Assembly (NCBI GenBank): GCA_035285405.1
Contig: JAYKJI010000431.1
Span: 1 to 15,257 of the forward strand
Reading direction: 5' to 3'
DNA: 15,257 nt
Source of the DNA: Woronichinia sp035285405
GTDB taxonomy: Bacteria; Cyanobacteriota; Cyanobacteriia; Cyanobacteriales; Microcystaceae
The translations under genes and the position numbers were made by a program. This document shows, in pieces, positions 7,234-12,526 of the stretch (the stretch's first letter is position 1; each line of letters starts with the position of its first letter). The notes under the pieces are model-generated. The model worked only from the letters and a program-made list of their open reading frames with translations. It made no database searches and was not told the origin of the DNA.

Positions 7234-7242
7234 TGAAGGTGT

Positions 7243-7280
7243 CTCCTAATCTCCCTGTCTCTCAGTCTCCCTATTCTCCC
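7243..7280. repeat. TCTCCC-type low-complexity tract
   Basis: Repeats of CTCCC, AATCTCCC and GTCTC separate the coiled-coil gene from the S23-type gene. It is the reverse-complement type of the tract at 6750-6845, so the S23-type gene is bracketed by tracts in inverted orientation. Confidence 0.6.
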
Positions 7281-8066
7281 TTACGATCGCCGTACCGAAT
7301 GGCCCTGAGTCTGGGGTAAACTATCCGCTTGACGTAATTGCCGATGGGGGTCTTTCCCTTCCCAATCCAAAGCACCCATCTGTACTCCAAATTGAGCCGC
7401 TAGGACTTCGTGCATCTCAATGATCACCTGTTCCGCTTCATCACAAATGGGAGCCGAGCCACCTCCCACTGCTGCAACCGTTTGTTTACTGTAACCCTCC
7501 ACATCGTAGAAAACCTCCCCTTCCACAGGGACACTGACGCTGACACCCTTGCCTGAATTGGTTGCTGCTCCCAGAATAATGGCACTGGCAGGATGATCCG
7601 CCTGTTCAGGTTGACGATAAACAATACTGAAACCCATTTCCTGCAAACTTTCGGCGATACTGTCGGCAATATAATCCCGTTGATCAGCCTTCAATTGTGC
7701 CGCATTAGCCGTTGCAATGATTTGAGCTTGACTGGTTTGAACTTGGGCTAGAAATACCTCCGTTTGTGCGAATTGCTCCTGCTGAATTGCCTTTTCTGCC
7801 TGCTGTTGCACCTTAATCAATGCCCAAACCTCCGCTTCCTGCCATAGCATTACCACTGGGTCAGCCTGAAGACCCGCGATCAACCTTTGCAGTTGGGCCA
7901 ATTCCTGTTCTGCTTGGGCTTTTTCCGCTAACCAAGTTTGTTTAAGAGCTTGTACCTTGTCCAGATAGGCCGCGATCGCCAATTGACAATCCTTGAGAGA
8001 GGGGCGCACCGTATCGGGATGACCCTGGGCAATCAAACCTTTCACCTGGGTGAGGGACTGCTGCAC
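7281..8066 (-). CDS. Coiled-coil protein with uncharacterised C-terminal domain (distal part of a split gene)
   Basis: 261 residues from a GTG at 8066. Residues 1-125 are Gln/Ala/Glu-rich and helical, probably coiled coil. Residues 130-235 look like a compact mixed alpha/beta domain (ADSIAESLQEMGFSIVYRQ, then VSVPVEGEVFYDVEGY, then CDEAEQVIIEMHEVL). A basic tail follows. I do not recognise the C-terminal domain. The gene is in the same frame as 8079-8561 and separated from it by a single TGA plus four codons, and there is no Shine-Dalgarno at the GTG. It is therefore most likely the distal part of one 427-codon gene broken by a nonsense mutation, a sequencing error, or a stop that is read through. 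Confidence 0.65.
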   Translation of the reverse strand: MQQSLTQVKGLIAQGHPDTVRPSLKDCQLAIAAYLDKVQALKQTWLAEKAQAEQELAQLQRLIAGLQADPVVMLWQEAEVWALIKVQQQAEKAIQQEQFAQTEVFLAQVQTSQAQIIATANAAQLKADQRDYIADSIAESLQEMGFSIVYRQPEQADHPASAIILGAATNSGKGVSVSVPVEGEVFYDVEGYSKQTVAAVGGGSAPICDEAEQVIIEMHEVLAAQFGVQMGALDWEGKDPHRQLRQADSLPQTQGHSVRRS

Positions 8067-8078
8067 AAAGCGTAACCC

Positions 8079-8561
8079 TCACCCATCAAACTTTTGAGCA
8101 TCAGCCAACCGTTGGGCTAAACGGTGATCGCAGTCTTCTAGGGCCAGCTTTTGGCGATCGAGTTCCTGTTGACGGAGCTTCTCCTGTTCAGCGTACCATT
8201 TCTGGTGTTTAGCTTCTTCCCAAACCCGTTGCAATTGTTGAATTTCAGTTGTAAGATTGGCAAATTGGTAGGCAACACTAACCCTTTGAATTTGTTGTTG
8301 TAAACTTTGACCCTTTTGTTGTAATTCTTGGCGATCGCCTGCATAAATCAGGTCTGATTGTTGGTTAATCTGGGTCAGCAAAGTTTGTAATTGGGCTGTG
8401 ACTCGTTGGCGTTCAGCCTCTAATTGTCGTTGGCGTTCTCGTTCTTCCGCTTCCTGACGACGACGGGCTTCTTCTTCCGCTTTACGACGGCGATCGCTTT
8501 CTAATTTGGCTTGACGTTGGCGATCGAGTTCGGCACGACTATACTTCGGACTTCCGCTCAT
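8079..8561 (-). CDS. Charged coiled-coil protein (proximal part of a split gene)
   Basis: 160 residues. Residues 8-55 are extremely rich in Arg, Glu and Gln (RRRKAEEEARRRQEAEERER), a single long charged helix. The remainder keeps heptad-like hydrophobics (LQTLLTQINQQ, LTTEIQQLQRVWEEA) to the TGA at 8081-8079. No enzyme motif is present. AAAGGA nine bases upstream supports the ATG at 8561. The gene heads a probable leftward unit with the S23-type and kinase genes, and carries the 11-bp repeat array at 8633-8665. A scaffold role joining the AAA+ ATPase and kinases is possible but inferred only from context. Confidence 0.7.
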   Translation of the reverse strand: MSGSPKYSRAELDRQRQAKLESDRRRKAEEEARRRQEAEERERQRQLEAERQRVTAQLQTLLTQINQQSDLIYAGDRQELQQKGQSLQQQIQRVSVAYQFANLTTEIQQLQRVWEEAKHQKWYAEQEKLRQQELDRQKLALEDCDHRLAQRLADAQKFDG

Positions 8562-8632
8562 GGTGTGACATTCCTTTACTGGGGGATAGTTTCAGCATAG
8601 GGAAAGCCTTTAGAGAAAGGAATTGCAAAGAC

Positions 8633-8665
8633 CTGACAGTTATCTGGAATTTAGCTGGAATTTTC
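8633..8665. promoter_or_regulatory. 11-bp direct-repeat operator upstream of the coiled-coil gene
   Basis: CTGGAA at 8644 and 8655, with a degenerate CTGACA at 8633, in exact 11-bp steps. A weak -10, TATGCT (8599-8594 on the minus strand), lies 34 bp from the array, nearly the same spacing as for the AAA+ gene. The palindromic repeat at 8668-8876 abuts its far side. Confidence 0.5.
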
Positions 8666-8667
8666 GG

Positions 8668-8876
8668 CGATCAACTCTCCCCCTTTTTAAGCTACTGTGT
8701 ACACACATCTTGCCCTAAACCTCATAGCCCCCCAACTTTGCGGGGAGATCGGAATCTTTCTGAGTTCTAAGTCCCCCAGAATTGGGGGATTTAGGGGGCT
8801 TAAAAATCTCGAAGTCAAAACCAAAGACTTGTGTGTACACAGTAGCCTTTTTAAGGGGAGTTGAGGGGAATCAATC
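8668..8876. repeat. MITE-like element with nested palindromic repeat
   Basis: The outer arms are inverted. CTACTGTGTACACAC at 8692-8706 is a perfect 15-bp match to the complement of 8831-8845, and similarity continues outward through the CCCCTTTTTAAG and CTTTTTAAGGGGAG arms to GATCAA-like ends. Inside lies a second element, about 8726-8801, bounded by AGCCCCC/GGGGGCT and similar to 1440-1521 in reverse. No coding capacity is evident. Related outer ends recur at 14856-14960 and 12307-12395. This is a small element that has received another small element. Confidence 0.7.
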
Positions 8877-8980
8877 ACAAAATCTATTGTAAATTTAGTT
8901 GTAACCAGTGAATGATTTATAGCGTTTTCAGCAATGATGGAATCATAAGAATGCTTATACAGCAAGGATTTGAGAGCCAT
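8876..8980 (-). pseudogene. Short ORF start disrupted by the palindromic element
   Basis: A minus-strand ATG at 8980 is preceded by GAGGT at good spacing and opens a frame beginning MALKSLLYKHSYDSII. The frame runs into the palindromic repeat about 35 codons later and then reads through repeat sequence only. I do not recognise the residues. It may be the 5' remnant of a gene truncated by the repeat, or chance. Confidence 0.2.
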
Positions 8981-9014
8981 TTTTATACCTCACCAAGGTA
9001 AAAACTGCTATATC

Positions 9015-9043
9015 TTTAGACAACTTTTAACAAGAATTATAAT
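9015..9043 (+). promoter_or_regulatory. Candidate promoter for the brnTA-AIPR operon
   Basis: A perfect -10 TATAAT (9038-9043) sits 17 bp after TTTAGA (9015-9020), a 4/6 match to the -35 consensus. The -10 is only three bases before the brnT ATG at 9047, so transcription from it would begin at or just inside the start codon and give a leaderless or N-terminally shortened product. Another promoter further upstream is possible. Confidence 0.35.
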
Positions 9044-9046
9044 AGA

Positions 9047-9340
9047 ATGGAATTTGAATGGGACGAGAATAAAAATAGACAAAATCTTCAAAAGCATGGA
9101 ATTAGTTTTGAAGAAGCTCAAGAAATCTTTAATGGTATTGTCTTTACGTCTATTGATGAGCGATATGATTACTATGATTATGAGGAAATTCGAGAAGTTA
9201 GTATTGGTGCAATTGAGGGTCTTGTGATTATCACCGTTGCTCATACCACCAGAGATAACAAAATTCGCCTAATTTCCGCTCGAAAAGCTACTCCAAAAGA
9301 AAGGAAAACCTATTATGCCTATCTCGCCCAATCGTCTTAA
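9047..9340 (+). CDS. brnT: BrnT-family toxin (DUF497)
   Basis: 97 residues with the hallmark start MEFEWDENKNRQNLQKHGISFEEA, the central DERYDYYDYEEIREVSIG, and the C-terminal IRLISARKATPKERKTYY block. BrnT is a RelE-fold ribonuclease that blocks translation until bound by BrnA. Unlike many type II systems, the toxin gene comes first, which is the normal order for brnTA. The 3' end overlaps brnA by 26 bases. The ATG at 9047 agrees with the family N-terminus. Confidence 0.92.
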   Translation: MEFEWDENKNRQNLQKHGISFEEAQEIFNGIVFTSIDERYDYYDYEEIREVSIGAIEGLVIITVAHTTRDNKIRLISARKATPKERKTYYAYLAQSS

Positions 9341-9575
9341 AGAATTACAAGCAATTCCTGACACAGCAATTGACACATCAGATATTCCTGAACTTGATGA
9401 ACATTTTTGGGAAAAAGCCTTGATGGTCAGACCTGATGGTCAAAAAGCTGTTTTGGTTAACTTGGATCAGGATATTATTGATTGGTTTAAAAATCAAAAA
9501 AAAGATCATCAATATTTAATTAATGCTGCTATTCGAGCTTATATTAAACATGAATCATTGAGTAATTTCTTATGA
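9315..9575 (+). CDS. brnA: BrnA-family antitoxin
   Basis: 86 residues. The C-terminal half (LVNLDQDIIDWFKNQKKDHQYLINAAIRAYIKHE) is the ribbon-helix-helix DNA-binding and dimerisation domain typical of BrnA. The N-terminal half (LDEHFWEKALMVRPDGQ) contacts BrnT in characterised homologues. It should autorepress the operon. Its stop overlaps the ATG of the AIPR gene (ATGA), coupling the toxin-antitoxin pair to a putative phage-resistance protein. Confidence 0.85.
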   Translation: MPISPNRLKELQAIPDTAIDTSDIPELDEHFWEKALMVRPDGQKAVLVNLDQDIIDWFKNQKKDHQYLINAAIRAYIKHESLSNFL

Positions 9576-11257
9576 ATATTAATGTTTCTATCCTTGATCA
9601 ACGTTTAGCTTCCGTCGTTGAAGAAATTCGCCAACAAGCGGCGGAAGAATTGCGTATTACCGACCCAGGTAGGCTCAAATCTTTAGCTTTTGTCTATTTT
9701 TGTGTCAAAACCATTTTGGATTTAGACAATGATCTTGCTTTTGATTGCTTAACGGAAGGCGGTGGAGATTTTGGCGTAGATGCAATCCATATTTCGGAAG
9801 AATATGATGGTGAATTTACCGTCAGTTTATTTCAGGGAAAATATAAAAATAACTTAGAAGGCAATGCTAATTTCCCCGAAGAAGGAATAACCGCTTTAAT
9901 CAATGCCATTCGTTTTTTATTCGATCCGACTGCCAAATTAGACTATATTAATCCCCGTTTATTAACGAAAGTTGAAGAAGCCCGTAGTCTCATTCGAGAT
10001 GGTTATATTCCCAAAATTCGAGCTTTAGCCTGTAACAATGGCCTAGAGTGGAATGCCGCCGCCCAGGAAGCGATTGATCGAGCAGATTTCGGAGAACAAG
10101 CTACCTGGGAACACGTCAATCCTGATCGTTTAGTTAAAATTCTTCAAGCCTCCAAACCTGTTAATGATCATCTCCAACTCAGTGGGCAAGCTGTGGTTGA
10201 AGACATGAATTTTAGTCGGGTATTAGTGGGGAGAGTTGCGGTTACAGAAATTGCAGCTCTGATTGAACGACATGGAGAGCGTTTATTAGAAAGAAATATT
10301 CGTCGTTATTTGGGGTTACAAGGGAATCGAGTTAATGAAGGCATTCGCAATACTTTAATGAATGAGGAGAAAAGTAATTTTTATTTTTACAATAATGGCA
10401 TTACCTTGATTTGCGATAAATTTTCCTATAACGCCCTTCAAAATGGTGACTATAAGGTGCGAGTAGAAAACCTTCAAATTATCAATGGTGGTCAAACTTG
10501 TATGACCATTTTTAGAACCTTACAAGAGCCAAATTTATTAAATTTGTTTCAGCAAAATTCCCAAGCCTATGTTTTATTGCGACTCTATCAATTACCCAGT
10601 GATAATGAGGATTTAGTCCAAAAAATTACCTATGCAACCAATAGTCAAAATCCAGTAGATTTAAAGGATTTACGCGCTAATGATGAGCGTCAACAAAGAT
10701 TAGAAATTGATCTCCAGCAATTGGGGTTTATTTATCGTCGTAAACGCTCTGATTCGAGTCTTAAATCTACGGATATAACCGCAGGAGTAGCGGCAGAAGC
10801 GGTGTTAGCCATTTGGCGAGAAAAGCCCCATCAAGCGAAGTTTTTTACCCGTGAACATTTCGGTAAACTCTACGACTTTATTTTTACGAATCAGCTTAAT
10901 GGCACTCAGGTTGTAATTGCGGTTTATTTATATCGAATGGCTGAGAATCGGCGTAAGCGACCAGAGGTAAATGATCCTGATTTTGTGCGTTATGCTTCCT
11001 GTTTTATTGCCATGCAAATGGGGCGACGGCTATTAAGTTCAATGGGGATTAATCTTAATGATTTGAATCATCGCTATTTTGAGGAAGGCCATCGTTTAAT
11101 TCAAGAGAAGGGAGACGATTTGTTTAATGGAGCAGTGAAGGATGTTCAGTTCGCATTGAATAGTTTATATGGAGGACAAGCAGTTTCTTTACAGCAGCTT
11201 TCGGCAACTTTTCGGCGGGGAGATTTAATTGAAAAGCTTCAGGCGATCGCCGTTTAG
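9572..11257 (+). CDS. AIPR-family protein (abortive phage infection) with nuclease-like N-terminus
   Basis: 561 residues. The AIPR domain is recognisable by YNNGIT (273-278) and INGGQT (304-309), with the following arginine- and lysine-rich segment ending FIYRRKR. AIPR proteins are associated with abortive infection and restriction-like defence. The N-terminal region contains GGGDFGVDAIHI (63-74) and LFQGKYK (86-92), spaced like the D...QxK elements of PD-(D/E)XK nucleases, so a DNA- or RNA-cleaving domain is plausible. The last part (about 430-561) is helical without motifs I recognise. Translationally coupled to brnA by an ATGA overlap; the last codons include a HIP1 site and are partly duplicated in the adjoining tandem repeat. 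Confidence 0.85.
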   Translation: MNINVSILDQRLASVVEEIRQQAAEELRITDPGRLKSLAFVYFCVKTILDLDNDLAFDCLTEGGGDFGVDAIHISEEYDGEFTVSLFQGKYKNNLEGNANFPEEGITALINAIRFLFDPTAKLDYINPRLLTKVEEARSLIRDGYIPKIRALACNNGLEWNAAAQEAIDRADFGEQATWEHVNPDRLVKILQASKPVNDHLQLSGQAVVEDMNFSRVLVGRVAVTEIAALIERHGERLLERNIRRYLGLQGNRVNEGIRNTLMNEEKSNFYFYNNGITLICDKFSYNALQNGDYKVRVENLQIINGGQTCMTIFRTLQEPNLLNLFQQNSQAYVLLRLYQLPSDNEDLVQKITYATNSQNPVDLKDLRANDERQQRLEIDLQQLGFIYRRKRSDSSLKSTDITAGVAAEAVLAIWREKPHQAKFFTREHFGKLYDFIFTNQLNGTQVVIAVYLYRMAENRRKRPEVNDPDFVRYASCFIAMQMGRRLLSSMGINLNDLNHRYFEEGHRLIQEKGDDLFNGAVKDVQFALNSLYGGQAVSLQQLSATFRRGDLIEKLQAIAV

Positions 11258-11371
11258 GAGAATTTAAGGTAGGGGTTTGGTTTCCAAATCCAGACATAAT
11301 TTAAGGAACCGCATAATCGCCGTTTAGGAGAATTTAAGGTAGGGGTTTGGTTTCCAAATCCAGACATAATC
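11246..11371. repeat. 70-bp tandem duplication carrying a hairpin repeat
   Basis: The unit at 11246-11315 recurs from 11316 with an exact 70-bp period. It includes the last codons and stop of the AIPR gene (CGCCGTTTAG), then the hairpin GGGTTTGG-TTT-CCAAATCC. The first unit ends in bases that on the minus strand read AAT TAT GCG GTT CCT TAA, almost the same as the end of xisI at 11913. The second copy ends right at the relE stop. Confidence 0.85.
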
Positions 11372-11378
11372 TAAGAAA

Positions 11379-11639
11379 CTACTGATAAATATCTTTACGA
11401 TGACCAATCTTGATAACTATAATAATCAGTTCAGCATCTTGAATGCTATAGATCACTCGATAATCTTTAGAGACTCGAATACGATAATAAGAAGGTGAAC
11501 CTTTCAGTTTTTTACAACCATCGGGTCTTGGTTGTTCTGCCAAAGTCTCAATAGTAGAAATGATTGTTTTTTGCAAGCTAGGTGATAATTTTCGTAATTG
11601 ACGTAAAGCAGCAGGTTTAAAATTAACAGAATAAGACAT
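11379..11639 (-). CDS. relE: RelE/ParE-superfamily toxin
   Basis: 86 residues of RelE type: SYSVNFKPAALRQLRKLSPSLQKTI at the start, a central LKGSPSYYRIRVSKDYRVIYSI, and the typical ending IIVIKIGHRKDIYQ. Such toxins cleave ribosome-bound mRNA, and the conserved basic residues and the C-terminal Tyr are present. It follows its antitoxin gene with a one-base overlap (TAATG). The stop codon sits at the edge of the hairpin repeat. Confidence 0.88.
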   Translation of the reverse strand: MSYSVNFKPAALRQLRKLSPSLQKTIISTIETLAEQPRPDGCKKLKGSPSYYRIRVSKDYRVIYSIQDAELIIIVIKIGHRKDIYQ

Positions 11640-11839
11640 TATAACCCCAGTTCTTTTTTTACATCAGCTAAGGAAATCAGACCCTCTTCTGCGAGTGCTG
11701 CTTCGACATCTTTTAGGTCTTCTTCGTCTTCTTTTTGCTCCAATTTATCGCGTAGAAATAACGCAAAGTCTAAAACTTCTTGACTGATAGCTTCAGGAAG
11801 CTCATCAAGGGTTTGTAGGAGAAGGGCTTTTGTGTTCAT
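11639..11839 (-). CDS. Small antitoxin partner of the RelE-like toxin
   Basis: 66 residues. It starts MNTKALLLQTLDELPEAI, is strongly acidic in the middle (EQKEDEEDLKDVEAALAEEG), and ends SLADVKKELGL, a tail common to RelB-like antitoxins. The N-terminal segment resembles DUF2281-type partners of RelE toxins. Stop and toxin start overlap by one base, so the pair is coupled. The partner role follows from size, charge and position. Confidence 0.78.
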   Translation of the reverse strand: MNTKALLLQTLDELPEAISQEVLDFALFLRDKLEQKEDEEDLKDVEAALAEEGLISLADVKKELGL

Positions 11840-11878
11840 ACTGATTTTCTAAAAGACTAATTTTATTTTAGCCTGTTA

Positions 11879-11932
11879 AGGTAGGGGTTTGGTTTCCAAA
11901 TCCAGACATAATTTAAGAAACTGCATAATTGG
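11879..11932. repeat. Hairpin repeat, third copy (overlaps the xisI 3' end)
   Basis: Contains GGGTTTGG-TTT-CCAAATCC, identical to the copies at 11246-11371, followed by AGACATAATTTAAG. It covers the stop and last codons of xisI (minus strand) and lies upstream of the relE antitoxin. The stem is eight pairs with one G-T wobble. No U-run follows on either strand, so it is not an ordinary intrinsic terminator. Confidence 0.75.
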
Positions 11933-12245
11933 TATATTGGCGACGATGGGGGGCTTGAAAACCCAGAACAATATCCGTTTTAGGGACACCCAATGCCACT
12001 AATTCTTGAGCAATATCAATTTCAGTGCCATTATATTGAAGCCAAATTTTATCATTTTTGATGTCCAGATGAAGAACGCAACCATAGACCCGTTTACCAT
12101 TTTCCCAACCAACATTAACCACTTGATAATGATCCCGTTTTAGATCAAAGATGGCTTGGGATTCAATATTCTCATCAGAACGGCGATCGCTGTAATCTCC
12201 GAGAATTTTTTGAATTATTTCACGGTAAAAATTTAGCTTATCCAT
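11913..12245 (-). CDS. xisI: XisI-family protein (fdxN element excision controlling factor), orphan
   Basis: 110 residues, the normal length. It shows the family landmarks: MDKLNFYREIIQKIL, the HYQVVNVGWENGKRVYGCVLHLDIKNDKIW core, and the GTEIDIAQELVALGVPKTDIVLGF and YTNYAV ending. XisI was named for its role with XisH and XisF in heterocyst-specific excision of the fdxN element. Most homologues occur in non-heterocystous strains without that element, and their function is unknown. The usual xisH neighbour is absent: 12246-12526 has no gene. Confidence 0.92.
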   Translation of the reverse strand: MDKLNFYREIIQKILGDYSDRRSDENIESQAIFDLKRDHYQVVNVGWENGKRVYGCVLHLDIKNDKIWLQYNGTEIDIAQELVALGVPKTDIVLGFQAPHRRQYTNYAVS

Positions 12246-12306
12246 TGGACAATAATTTTCTTAGTTAATCAATAAGTTACAAATTTAAACAAGTTCCCTT
12301 TTTTAT

Positions 12307-12395
12307 TGCCCCCCTTAATAAGGGGGGTTGGGGGGATCAAGACAGCGTAAGAATTGCACCAGTTTGTGTGTAATAGATATCCGTTGAAGGAGATA
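12307..12395. repeat. MITE-like repeat, partial copy
   Basis: Begins with the hairpin CCCCCCTT-AAT-AAGGGGGG (12309-12327) and continues TTGGGGGGATCAAG, with GTGTGTAAT further in. It aligns with 14856-14930 but lacks the closing arm. It lies in the gap between xisI and the kinase gene. Apart from the hairpin copy at 12399-12421, I see nothing else in that gap. Confidence 0.6.
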
Positions 12396-12398
12396 ATG

Positions 12399-12421
12399 TA
12401 GGGGTTTGGTTTCCAAATCCA
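12399..12421. repeat. Hairpin repeat, fourth partial copy
   Basis: TAGGGGTTTGGTTTCCAAAT matches the core of the copies at 11246-11371 and 11879-11932, in the same orientation, then diverges. It lies 106 bp downstream of the kinase stop at 12527. Confidence 0.65.
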
Positions 12422-12526
12422 TTTCATATTCATCACCAATCAAACCAATCCGTAATAAAAATCATTAAATTTGTGTTTCTATATTACGGGGGAAAGACCA
12501 AGATCAAGAACCTGGAGACCAAGCTC

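Noticed and set aside
11246..12421. Spaced repeats as a possible CRISPR array
   Set aside because: The hairpin copies are irregularly spaced (70 bp, then about 540 and 520 bp), include gene ends, and no cas gene is present.
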